A stretch of 64,000 nucleotides of DNA from Gammaproteobacteria bacterium (lineage in GTDB: Bacteria; Pseudomonadota; Gammaproteobacteria; Steroidobacterales; Woeseiaceae). The stretch is taken from positions 48,944-112,943 of the forward strand of contig JAHEGH010000003.1 of assembly GCA_024639825.1 (NCBI GenBank). Direction: 5' to 3'. Numbering within the stretch: position 1 is the stretch's first letter; each line of letters begins with the position of its first letter. A program made the translations under genes and the position numbers. Shown here one piece after another: positions 36,158-44,582 of this stretch. The notes under the pieces are model-generated. The model made no database searches. It was not told the DNA's origin and worked only from the letters and a program-made list of their open reading frames with translations.

Positions 36158-36775
36158 TTAGGCCGCCCTTGATGCGTAGTAAGCGGCCACTACCGGGTCA
36201 CCAGCAACACGCCTCTCGTGAGCGACAAGCCTGGGCGCGAGGCGCTCGACGATATCTGTAGGAATGTGTTCAAGCTGCCCCGACATCAACCAGCGAGAAA
36301 TACCGAACACTTTTAGATCAGCGACCGTCAGGCGATGGTCGGCAAAGTAGTCACCGCCGCGTTCCAGCAGCTCATTGAGTCCTTTCAGGAATACGGATAA
36401 CCAGCCGTCGGCAAGTTTTTCTCGGGCGGTCCTGAGTTCGTCGCCCTCGAGGCCAAACGTCTGCACGATGCTATGCAGGAGATCCTCAATGGCTCCCATG
36501 GCCTCATCGCAATACAGAGCCTGCACATCGTCCTCGGGGTAAAGCCCTGCCTTCTTGCCGGCATAGCGGCACATGGCATTACTTTGAGTCACCACGACAC
36601 CATCGATTTCCATCAACGGCACGCAGTTGAATCGCATGCTTTGCCGCTGCTTCATGAACTCACCAAAAGAAATTCGGACATCGTCGAATTCGATACCTGC
36701 CGCGTGAAATGCGATACGGACAGGCTCCGCGCGCCCGCCATCCATATCGAAGTAAGTCAGTTTGTAGTCGGTCAT
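36158..36775 (-). CDS. Glutathione S-transferase family protein
   Basis: A 205-residue GST of the sigma/prostaglandin-D-synthase-like type. The N-terminal thioredoxin-like half begins KLTYFDMDGGRAEPVRIAF with the catalytic Tyr, has VPLMEIDG with the cis-proline, and QSNAMCRYAG which binds the gamma-glutamyl end. The C-terminal helical half includes LTVADLKVFGISRWL. Substrate unknown. It starts 14 bp after the PLP enzyme gene, suggesting co-transcription. Confidence 0.9.
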   Translation of the reverse strand: MTDYKLTYFDMDGGRAEPVRIAFHAAGIEFDDVRISFGEFMKQRQSMRFNCVPLMEIDGVVVTQSNAMCRYAGKKAGLYPEDDVQALYCDEAMGAIEDLLHSIVQTFGLEGDELRTAREKLADGWLSVFLKGLNELLERGGDYFADHRLTVADLKVFGISRWLMSGQLEHIPTDIVERLAPRLVAHERRVAGDPVVAAYYASRAA

Positions 36776-36789
36776 TGTTCGATCTCCAT

Positions 36790-37845
36790 TCAGTCGTAAT
36801 ATCGCAGGAACGCTTCCGGAATATTGTCGAGGGAATCCGGCATGTCGGCCGTCACCGGCAACTCCCGTGAGTTATGGGTGTTCCAGAACAGGTATGGCTC
36901 ACCGTTGTAATCGGGTTGCTGCAAATCGTACAACAGTGCGGCCATTGCCTTGCCTGTGTACGTCGTTTCCAGGGCCAGCCCAAGATCATCGCGTGCAACT
37001 TCGACCGCATCACTTATGCGCACATCAAAATCGGCATAGCCGCCGGCCAGGAATTCGCCGCGCCACATGAGCTTCACCCTTTTCGGCATTCCTGCATCAA
37101 AGGAAGGATCGATCCGGTTGAGCATCACAGCTGTTTTATCGATCAGGCGATCCAACATAACAGGGTTGCCAAACCGCTCGTCGACTACGCACACCGCATG
37201 AACTTCTGTCGGCAGGCCCGCCGCCGCAAGACCCAGCGCGAGTCCGGCCGTGCTGCCCATGGTGCCGGTGGCGATGTAGAGGCGGTCCGGGCAGGGCATC
37301 TCACCATCTCGTACCTGTTGTGCAAGCTCCAGTCCCGCGTTCACGAAACCAACCGCGCCTAACCAGCTTGAGCCTCCCATCGGCACAACCCAGGTTTGCC
37401 GGTGCTGCAGGTACTTCCGGAACAGCGCGAGCTGATCAATAGAACCACCGAAGCGCACGATCTCGGTACCGAGCAGCCGGTGCATATTGAGCGCAAGGGG
37501 TACTTTCGGCGTGCACTTTTGGTGCGCCAGAAAGCACGTGCATTCCAGGCCAATCTGTTTTGCGAGTACCGCGGTTGCCAGGGCGTGATTGGACCCGGCG
37601 GCGCCAAATGTCGCGACGCGCCTGGCCCCACGGTCCAGCGCGCGCCTGAAGATGTACTCCAGTTTGCGAATCTTGTTGCCACCGTAGTGCGCGCTGCTGA
37701 CGTCATCCCGCTTTACTGCGATGCAACGTAATCCATGGGGTGTGCCGAAATCCGTGTGCTCGACGGGTGTAGGCAACTGGGCAAGCTGCAACTTTTTCAG
37801 TTGCTGGCCCAATGCCGGATACGTCGCGGACAGAAAGTCGTTCAT
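36790..37845 (-). CDS. D-cysteine desulfhydrase / ACC-deaminase-like PLP enzyme
   Basis: A 351-residue fold-type II PLP enzyme. The Schiff-base lysine is K58 in YGGNKIRKLEY, GAAGSNHALATA binds the cofactor phosphate side, and TGTMGSTAGLALGL is the phosphate-binding loop. Family members degrade D-cysteine to pyruvate, ammonia and H2S, or ACC; the two are not separable from sequence alone here. The gene is complete and is the first gene of a probable two-gene unit with the GST. Confidence 0.85.
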   Translation of the reverse strand: MNDFLSATYPALGQQLKKLQLAQLPTPVEHTDFGTPHGLRCIAVKRDDVSSAHYGGNKIRKLEYIFRRALDRGARRVATFGAAGSNHALATAVLAKQIGLECTCFLAHQKCTPKVPLALNMHRLLGTEIVRFGGSIDQLALFRKYLQHRQTWVVPMGGSSWLGAVGFVNAGLELAQQVRDGEMPCPDRLYIATGTMGSTAGLALGLAAAGLPTEVHAVCVVDERFGNPVMLDRLIDKTAVMLNRIDPSFDAGMPKRVKLMWRGEFLAGGYADFDVRISDAVEVARDDLGLALETTYTGKAMAALLYDLQQPDYNGEPYLFWNTHNSRELPVTADMPDSLDNIPEAFLRYYD

Positions 37846-37928
37846 TTCCTGAGATTATCGAAGTGCATTGAGGAGCGCGAATGAATTAGTATTGAGCCAC
37901 GCCTATCTGACCAAGTGTGGAGACAGGT

Positions 37929-39479
37929 TTGTCAGATGCAGTTGACCACGGTATCACGGTCACAGAAATCGCAGCGATGGATCAGCCCATCGATGTGTCG
38001 CCAGAGACCACGGCCGCTTTCGTTGGCCGTGCGCTTCGTGGTCCTGTAAATACGCCTGTCCTTGTAAAGAGCTTTGGCGATTATCGTCGCCGTTTCGGTG
38101 ACATCTGGTCGCGCTCCAGCCTGGGTCCTGCGGTCCGACAATTCTTCGACCACGGTGGCCTGCAGTTGTACGTGGTGCGCGTGGCGAACAATGCGCGTGG
38201 TTCCATGATCTGCCTGCCGGCGAGCGGTTCCGCCCTGGTGTTGCGCGCGGTCGAACCCGGGTCTACCGAGTTCATTCGTGCCGCCGTCGACTACGACGGT
38301 ATCGACGACGATGAAGATTTGTTTAACCTGACGCTGCAACGGGTCAATCCGGGTACGGGCCTTGTCGAAGACCAGGAGTTGTTTCGCAGAGTGTCGCACC
38401 TAAAAGAGCATGAGCGCTTCGCCGGTGACGCATTGCTTACTTCCAGCCTGGCGCGGGTTGAACATCCCTATCCATCGCATCGGCCCGAACTCACGATGGA
38501 TGCTGGCGGGCGGATCGGTTCCACATACGTCAGTCATATTCAGGCCGGTAACGATGGCACCGAACTTTCCGACTACGACCTGGTAGGTTCGCGCAAACAT
38601 CGCAGCGGCCTGTTTGCTCTCGAGCAGGTCGAGAACTTCGACATTCTCTATCTGCCACCGCCGGGCAAGGGTATTGATACAGGTCCGGCGGCCATCCTGG
38701 CAGCTGAACTCTATTGCCGCGAACGGTGTGCGATGTTGGTGGTCGATCCGCGCAATGAGTGGACGAATGCCGAGGAGGCCGTACGAGGCGTTCGCGACCT
38801 CGGCTACGCGAGTCCCAACATGTTTGGCTACTTTCCGCGCATGTTGAAGCGTCGCAGTGACGACATTGCGCGGCCGGCGGGTGGGGCGATTGCGGGCCTG
38901 CTCTGCAAACAGGACCGTACTTACGGTCCATGGCAGGACCTCGACCAGCAAGGCATGGGCTTGCACCGGCATTTGCTGCCTGCCGTCGATATCAATGACG
39001 AAGACGCGCACCTGCTGAATCGCGCGGGTCTCAATGTCATTGCCGGTGGGCCAGCTGGTCGATGCCGCGTCAGTGGATCGGTGACGATGGGGCGGGGCAG
39101 GGAAGGGCATCGCAAGTTCGCGCGATTGCCGGTCCGCCGTACCTGCCTGCGGATAATTAATACCGTTTCGGCCGCCGCGCGTTGGGCCGTGTTCGAGCCA
39201 GGTGACAAAAACCTCGCACGCCGCGTTCGTGCTCAGATACTTACGTACTTCTATTACCTGCACGAGCTGGGAGCCTTCGCCAATGATAGCTTCATGGTCG
39301 AATGCGATGCGGGCGTCAGCAAACGCAATGAAAACAGAGAGCACGCCATTACGATCTTGCTCGTATTCCAGCCAGCAGCTTGCGACGAATCCATCTCGCT
39401 GACGCTGCACCTCTCAGCCACAGGCTGTCGCGTCGGCAGCGCGGCGTTTGCTCCGTCCGTCGAGGACAGCGCCAGGTAG
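37929..39479 (+). CDS. Phage tail sheath-like protein, isolated
   Basis: A 516-residue protein resembling contractile tail sheath proteins: the N-terminus HGITVTEIAAMDQPIDVSP is like their first strand, GGLQLYVVRVANNA is typical of the middle domain, and near the end AARWAVFEPGDKNLARRVRAQI matches the conserved C-terminal domain that links subunits. TTG 37929 is chosen over GTG 37917 because GGAG at 37919-37922 precedes it. No tube, baseplate, spike, ATPase or portal genes lie within the window on either side. The frame ends shortly after FAPSVEDSAR, and a protein-like segment continues in another frame to 39589, so a frameshift may have truncated it. Confidence 0.75.
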   Translation: MSDAVDHGITVTEIAAMDQPIDVSPETTAAFVGRALRGPVNTPVLVKSFGDYRRRFGDIWSRSSLGPAVRQFFDHGGLQLYVVRVANNARGSMICLPASGSALVLRAVEPGSTEFIRAAVDYDGIDDDEDLFNLTLQRVNPGTGLVEDQELFRRVSHLKEHERFAGDALLTSSLARVEHPYPSHRPELTMDAGGRIGSTYVSHIQAGNDGTELSDYDLVGSRKHRSGLFALEQVENFDILYLPPPGKGIDTGPAAILAAELYCRERCAMLVVDPRNEWTNAEEAVRGVRDLGYASPNMFGYFPRMLKRRSDDIARPAGGAIAGLLCKQDRTYGPWQDLDQQGMGLHRHLLPAVDINDEDAHLLNRAGLNVIAGGPAGRCRVSGSVTMGRGREGHRKFARLPVRRTCLRIINTVSAAARWAVFEPGDKNLARRVRAQILTYFYYLHELGAFANDSFMVECDAGVSKRNENREHAITILLVFQPAACDESISLTLHLSATGCRVGSAAFAPSVEDSAR

Positions 39480-39644
39480 ACGGCGCCGTCAATGGCAGTG
39501 AGCTGGATGGTAGCTACCCCCTGCTCGAATTCGTGGCAGCAAACCTGGCAAATTTTGCACAGGGTGAACTTGAGTTTATGATTGCCTGAACGAAACGGGG
39601 CCACGACGGTCTCTAGATCAACAATCATTCTCCGGGGAATCCAG

Positions 39645-41432
39645 ATGAACTTGCGACTTTCAGCCGTACTGGCAGCCGTTTGCCTTGTTGCCGCGTGCAG
39701 CAGCGAAGAGCCTGCTGCGACCGACACTATCGATACTGGCGCTGCGCTACACGCGCTGTTCGACGAGCATTTTGAGCGCGATCTCGAATTGAATCCGCTA
39801 AGCGCCACGTTTATTGGTGACTACCGTTACAACGATCGCATGGCTAACAGTAATAGCCCAGAGTACAGGGCGACGGCCCAGGCGATGGACGAGGAATTCC
39901 TGCAGCGACTGCTGGAGATCGACCGGTCGCAGCTCGACTACCAGGATCAGCTGAGCTATGACATCTTCCGCATTAACCGCGAACAGTCGCTGGAGGGTAA
40001 CCAGTTTCCCTTCCACCTGCAGCCAATCAACCAGTTTTATTCGATTACCAACTTCTTCGTACAGCTCGGGAGCGGAGCGAGCGCGCACCCGTTCAAGACC
40101 GTCAAAGACTACGAGGACTTCCTTTCTCGTGCGGACGATTTCTCCGAGATCATCGATCAGATCGTAAGCAATATGCAGGAAGGCATGCAGGCGGGTATCA
40201 CGCAGCCGCGAATTCTCATGGCCAAGTTGCAGCCGCAGATCGACGCGCATGTTGTCGACAATGTTGAAGACAGTAACTTCTACACGCCCGTGCGAAATAT
40301 GCCCGAAGACTTCAGCGCAGAGGATCGCGAGCGCCTTACGGCCGCATACGAAGACAAAATCATGAACACGATCGTCCCGGCGTACCAGCGCATCAGCAAC
40401 TTTATTGGCGATGACTATCTCGATAATGCCCGCGAGACAGTCGGTCTATACGCGCAGCCGAATGGAGATTCCTGGTATGAGTACATGGTTCGTCTACGTA
40501 CGACGACGAACATGACGCCCGACGAAGTTCACCAGGTGGGACTCAACGAAGTCGCTCGCATCCATGGCGAGATGCACTCGGTCATGGAGGAGGTCGGCTT
40601 TGAGGGCGATCTCAAAGAGTTCTTCGAGTATATGAATACTGACCCGCAGTTCTTCTTCGACGAGCCCGAGCAACTGATCCAGGGTTACCGGGACATGTCG
40701 GATCGCATTGCCGGCCTGTCGGAAAAACTCTTCGAGATTTTTCCGAAGACGGAGTTCGAGGTACGCCGGGTGGAACCATTTCGTGAGAAATCTGCGTCAG
40801 GCGGTGCGTACCAGGCGGGCACACCTGACGGCGCGCGGCCTGGTGTCTTCTACGCGAATGCCTACGACCTGTCCGCCCGTCCGAATTGGGCTATGGAGTC
40901 GCTGTATCTGCATGAGGCAATCCCCGGGCACCATTTCCAGATCATGATTCAGCGTGAGAATGAGGACCTGCCGAACTTCCGCCGCTTTGGTGGATTCACG
41001 GCGTTTTCCGAAGGCTGGGGGCTGTATGCGGAGTCGCTTGGAAAAGAGATTGGTGTATACACCGATCCGTACCAGTACTTCGGTGGTCTCAACGCCGAAC
41101 TGTGGCGCTCAATTCGACTCGTGGTCGACACGGGCATTCATGCCAAGGGTTGGTCGCGGCAGCAGGTTCTCGATTACATGTATGAGAACTCGGCCGTGGC
41201 CGAAGCCCGCGCTGTCTCCGAGGCCGAGCGCTTCATGGCCATCCCGGGCCAGGCGCTGGCCTACAAGGTGGGGCAACTCAAGATTCGCGCCATCCGTGAT
41301 GATGCCGAGGCACGACTCGGAGACGAGTTCGACGTCAAGGCCTTCCACACCGAGGTTCTGCGGGACGGGGCGATGCCATTATCGATGCTGGAAAGCAAGA
41401 TCGACCGCTGGATTGAGGCGCAATTGATGTAA
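39645..41432 (+). CDS. DUF885 lipoprotein (putative metallopeptidase)
   Basis: A 595-residue lipoprotein (lipobox VAAC, Cys18). DUF885 proteins are a gluzincin-like family; the motif H423-E-A-I-P-G-H429 resembles the HExxxH arrangement and FSEGWGLYAE supplies further conserved residues, which suggests a zinc peptidase acting in the periplasm. The ATG at 39645 has GGGGA upstream; the open frame further upstream overlaps the tail of the sheath region. It ends 9 bp before the first GTPase gene. Confidence 0.88.
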   Translation: MNLRLSAVLAAVCLVAACSSEEPAATDTIDTGAALHALFDEHFERDLELNPLSATFIGDYRYNDRMANSNSPEYRATAQAMDEEFLQRLLEIDRSQLDYQDQLSYDIFRINREQSLEGNQFPFHLQPINQFYSITNFFVQLGSGASAHPFKTVKDYEDFLSRADDFSEIIDQIVSNMQEGMQAGITQPRILMAKLQPQIDAHVVDNVEDSNFYTPVRNMPEDFSAEDRERLTAAYEDKIMNTIVPAYQRISNFIGDDYLDNARETVGLYAQPNGDSWYEYMVRLRTTTNMTPDEVHQVGLNEVARIHGEMHSVMEEVGFEGDLKEFFEYMNTDPQFFFDEPEQLIQGYRDMSDRIAGLSEKLFEIFPKTEFEVRRVEPFREKSASGGAYQAGTPDGARPGVFYANAYDLSARPNWAMESLYLHEAIPGHHFQIMIQRENEDLPNFRRFGGFTAFSEGWGLYAESLGKEIGVYTDPYQYFGGLNAELWRSIRLVVDTGIHAKGWSRQQVLDYMYENSAVAEARAVSEAERFMAIPGQALAYKVGQLKIRAIRDDAEARLGDEFDVKAFHTEVLRDGAMPLSMLESKIDRWIEAQLM

Positions 41433-41441
41433 TCTGCGCGT

Positions 41442-42926
41442 ATGAAACTCGATCGATTCATTCGCGTCGCGATTGCGGTCGTCATACTGCTCGTTTTTAT
41501 CGTCGCGACGGGCGCGCTGCTGTTCATTTCTGAAGCAGCACTCAATGTCTGGGACCGGCTCAAGGCCGGTCCCCCCATTTTGCTCTACGCGTACGTCGGC
41601 ATCATGGTGTTGCTGGCTATCACTGCAGTCTGGCTGATCTGGCGTCTGGTAATCCGTCGGCAAATCGCGCCGAACAAGAAATTCAGCTCTGAGCCGTTGT
41701 CACAGGCGGATATCGAAGCGCGGCTGCGTGAAGCTGAGGCCGCTGGCATTGATGTCAGCCATGCCCAGGCAGAGCTCAAGGAACTCGCGTCGCGCAAAGA
41801 CACAGTGCACCTCTGCTTCTTTGGCGAAGTCAGTTCGGGCAAGAGTTCCCTGATCAAGGCCCTGGTGCCCGAAGCCAATGTCGTCGTTGATGTGGTCGGC
41901 GGCTCGACTCACAACATACGTCACTATCGTTGGCGCGACGACAGCGGTGCAGAAATACTCCTTACGGACGTGCCCGGTATTGGTGGTCATGAAGAGGGCC
42001 TTACAAATATCGCGGTCGAAGAAGCCACGCGCGCGAATGTGGTCCTCTTTGTATGCGACAGCGACCTCACTCGCTCAGAGGTTGTTTCTATCAAGTCGCT
42101 GCTCGAGTTCGACAAGCCGCTGGTCATCGTTCTCAATAAAGCGGATCGCTATACGGCCGAGGAGCAGGCCGTGCTCATGCAGACCTTGCTTCAGCGTATC
42201 GATGACATTGGCGGCCAGCTCGATCGTGATCACGTTGTCGCCGTCTCAGCCGGAGGCGAAGTTGACGTTATAGAGCGGGGCAGCGGCGGCGATGAGACTC
42301 GAACACGGCGTACACGACCTGCCGATATCGGCGTACTCGTCGTTGCGATCAATCGTCTGCTCACCCGGGAAGGCGCATCTCTGGACGTGCGGCGCGAACG
42401 CGCTGTATTTCGCATGGCCGCGGCGCGGCTTGCAGAGGCCGAAGGGGAATACCGGCTGCAACGCTCCGAGCAGGTTATTCGCAGCTCGACACGCAAAGCG
42501 ATCATTGGCGCATTGGCAGCGATCAGCCCGGGTACGGATATCGTCATACAGGGCTTCATCGGGACTGCCATGACGCAGCAGCTCTGCAAGTTGTACGGCG
42601 CGGCGCCGCGCGATCTCGACATCGAGGAGTTCCTGTCCCTGAGCCAGAGTCGCGTAGGACGGGCACTGCCCCTGTCACTTGCCGTTGCGGGCAACGGACT
42701 CAAGGCGTTCCCCGGTATTGGTACCGTGGCCGGGGGCCTTGTCCATGCGGTCGCGTATGGATTGATTTTCGATGCACTTGGCCGCAGCCTCGTGCTCACA
42801 TTGTCGCGCCATGGCGAGCTGTTGCCCGAAGTGGCTGCAAAGGAATTCGAGGAAGGAATCAGTGAGCATCTGGAAGCGGGCGTACGCCGCGTTGCCAAAA
42901 TGGCCCTGGCCGAAAAAGCAGACTGA
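41442..42926 (+). CDS. Membrane GTPase with DUF697-like C-terminus (paralogue 1)
   Basis: A 494-residue protein. Two N-terminal helices (~8-30 and ~45-67), a short helical linker, then a GTPase domain: P-loop GEVSSGKSS at 128-136, G3 DVPGIGG, G4 NKAD. The C-terminal third is hydrophobic with Gly-rich helices (GALAAISPGTDIVIQGFIG, LSLAVAGNGLKAFPGIGTVAGG), like the DUF697 region of YcjF-type proteins. Such proteins resemble dynamin-like or Era-like membrane GTPases; the role is unknown. It overlaps its paralogue by 65 bp. Confidence 0.85.
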   Translation: MKLDRFIRVAIAVVILLVFIVATGALLFISEAALNVWDRLKAGPPILLYAYVGIMVLLAITAVWLIWRLVIRRQIAPNKKFSSEPLSQADIEARLREAEAAGIDVSHAQAELKELASRKDTVHLCFFGEVSSGKSSLIKALVPEANVVVDVVGGSTHNIRHYRWRDDSGAEILLTDVPGIGGHEEGLTNIAVEEATRANVVLFVCDSDLTRSEVVSIKSLLEFDKPLVIVLNKADRYTAEEQAVLMQTLLQRIDDIGGQLDRDHVVAVSAGGEVDVIERGSGGDETRTRRTRPADIGVLVVAINRLLTREGASLDVRRERAVFRMAAARLAEAEGEYRLQRSEQVIRSSTRKAIIGALAAISPGTDIVIQGFIGTAMTQQLCKLYGAAPRDLDIEEFLSLSQSRVGRALPLSLAVAGNGLKAFPGIGTVAGGLVHAVAYGLIFDALGRSLVLTLSRHGELLPEVAAKEFEEGISEHLEAGVRRVAKMALAEKAD

Positions 42927-44223
42927 GGCACGCGGCAGCTCCGGCGCCGACCACCTTGGACTCGCACGCGAGAGCCTGCGTGAACTCGTGCACGATGCAC
43001 GGCTGCCTGCGGGTGTTCGCGAATCCCTGGTGCATGACTATGATGCGGTGCAGGCCATGCTGGACAAGATCGAGCACGGCCATTTGCATCTCTCTGTTTT
43101 TGGTCGAGTCAGCACCGGCAAATCGTCCCTGCTCAATGCGTTAATCGGTGAGGAGCGGTTTTCCGTCAGTCCGATTCATGGCGAAACACGCTTTTCATCG
43201 ATGCAGGCATGGGAGGAAGTGAAAGCCGGTGGTGTCTTCCTCATCGACACTCCCGGGCTTGACGAGGCCGGAGGCGAAGACCGCGAGGAACTGGCCAGAG
43301 AGGTTGCCGGACGATCCGACCTCGTCATATTTGTCATTGACAGTGACATCACGGAAACGGAACTGGACGCGTTAAAGGCTGTTCTGGCCCAGGGGCGGCC
43401 GGTTCTCATCGCATTGAACAAGTCGGACCTGTACACCGCGGAGGAATGCGAGGCGCTTCTGGCATCCGTGCGCCGCAAGACTGAAGGGCTCATAGAACCC
43501 GATCACGTCATCGTTGCTGCGGCGCACCCACGCCCGCAGACCCTGGTCGAAGTGGGCTCGGACGGCAACGAAGTCTTGACGGACAGGGCGCGTGTCCCTG
43601 ACGTCGCCGCGCTGCGCGTCAAACTCTGGGATGTCCTGGAGGCGGAAGGAAAAACGCTCGCCGCACTCAATGCGAGCCTGTTCGCGGCAGACCTATCCGA
43701 CCAGGTCGGACGACGGATCCTGGTGGCTCGCCAGGAGCTGGGTGACCGAATGGTACGAACCTACTGCGTTGGCAAGGGGATTGCCGTTGCACTGAACCCG
43801 GTTCCGGTTGCAGACCTGTTCGCGGCTGCGTTTATCGATGTCGGCATGGTGGTGCACCTGTCGCGTGTTTACGACCTGCCGCTAAGTCGCAAAGAGGCGG
43901 GGTCTATTGTGCGCGTGATCGTCGCCGAGTCCGCTGCACTCATGACTACCGTCTGGGCATTGCACCTCGTCTCCAGTGCGCTGAAGGTCGGAACGCTTGG
44001 GCTATCGACGATCCTCACGGCGGGTGCGCAGGGCGCCATTGCTTACTACAGCACCTACCTGGTCGGGCAGGCCGCCGGCAAGTACCTCGCCGAAGGCAAG
44101 TCGTGGGGCGAGGGCGGCCCCAAGAAAGTCGTCAAGGAAATCCTGGACTCGCTCGATCGGGACACCGTGCTGTCGGACGCGCGCCGCGAGATTCAGGCAC
44201 GACTGGGGCTAAGCCGCTCCTGA
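42862..44223 (+). CDS. GTPase with DUF697-like C-terminus (paralogue 2)
   Basis: A 453-residue protein related to the upstream one but without N-terminal membrane helices; it begins with a basic Trp-rich patch (SIWKRAYAALPKWPWPKKQ). P-loop GRVSTGKSS starts at residue 81, G3 is DTPGLDE and G4 NKSD. The C-terminal hydrophobic region (GKGIAVALNPVPVADLFAAAF and on) is DUF697-like. GTG 42862 is preceded by GGAAGG at 42851-42856. The open frame upstream is inside the first GTPase. The 65-bp overlap strongly suggests coupled synthesis of the two. Confidence 0.85.
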   Translation: MSIWKRAYAALPKWPWPKKQTEARGSSGADHLGLARESLRELVHDARLPAGVRESLVHDYDAVQAMLDKIEHGHLHLSVFGRVSTGKSSLLNALIGEERFSVSPIHGETRFSSMQAWEEVKAGGVFLIDTPGLDEAGGEDREELAREVAGRSDLVIFVIDSDITETELDALKAVLAQGRPVLIALNKSDLYTAEECEALLASVRRKTEGLIEPDHVIVAAAHPRPQTLVEVGSDGNEVLTDRARVPDVAALRVKLWDVLEAEGKTLAALNASLFAADLSDQVGRRILVARQELGDRMVRTYCVGKGIAVALNPVPVADLFAAAFIDVGMVVHLSRVYDLPLSRKEAGSIVRVIVAESAALMTTVWALHLVSSALKVGTLGLSTILTAGAQGAIAYYSTYLVGQAAGKYLAEGKSWGEGGPKKVVKEILDSLDRDTVLSDARREIQARLGLSRS

Positions 44224-44582
44224 TGGATCGCGAGACCCGCATGCGCCGCATCTGGGAGACGATCCAGGATATCCCCCGTGGTAGTGTTGCCAACTACGGT
44301 CAGGTAGCTGAGATCGCTGGTATACCGCGCGGTGCCCGCCAGGTGGGCTATGCATTGCGCCACTCGCCAAAGGACCTGGAGTTGCCGTGGCATCGTGTGA
44401 TTACATCGTCCGGAAGGAGCGCTTTTGATCCGGATAGCCGCGCGTATCGAACTCAAAGGGACCGCCTCGCGGACGAAGGTGTTGTAATGTTGCGAGGCAA
44501 AGTGGATATGCAGAAATACCGTTGGCAACCTGATCTCGATGAGTTGCTGTGGAAGCCATCTTCTGCATGGGACGAAGATTGA
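44223..44582 (+). CDS. Alkyltransferase-like protein (ATL)
   Basis: A 119-residue MGMT-fold protein. The position that carries the reactive cysteine in O6-methylguanine methyltransferases (PCHRV) is tryptophan here: P55-W56-H57-R58-V59. That is the hallmark of ATL proteins (E. coli YbaZ, yeast Atl1), which bind O6-alkylguanine and hand the lesion to nucleotide excision repair without transferring the alkyl group. The DNA-binding helix motif ARQVGYALRHSP is intact. ATG overlaps the stop of the GTPase gene by one base. Confidence 0.92.
   Translation: MDRETRMRRIWETIQDIPRGSVANYGQVAEIAGIPRGARQVGYALRHSPKDLELPWHRVITSSGRSAFDPDSRAYRTQRDRLADEGVVMLRGKVDMQKYRWQPDLDELLWKPSSAWDED

Noticed and set aside
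38400..39410. 336-codon open frame on the minus strand opposite the sheath-like gene
   Set aside because: Antisense shadow produced by high GC third positions; the plus strand has the recognisable protein and better codon use.
37846..41442. Prophage or tailocin region
   Set aside because: Only one tail-like gene is present; neighbours are ordinary metabolic and envelope genes with the same composition.
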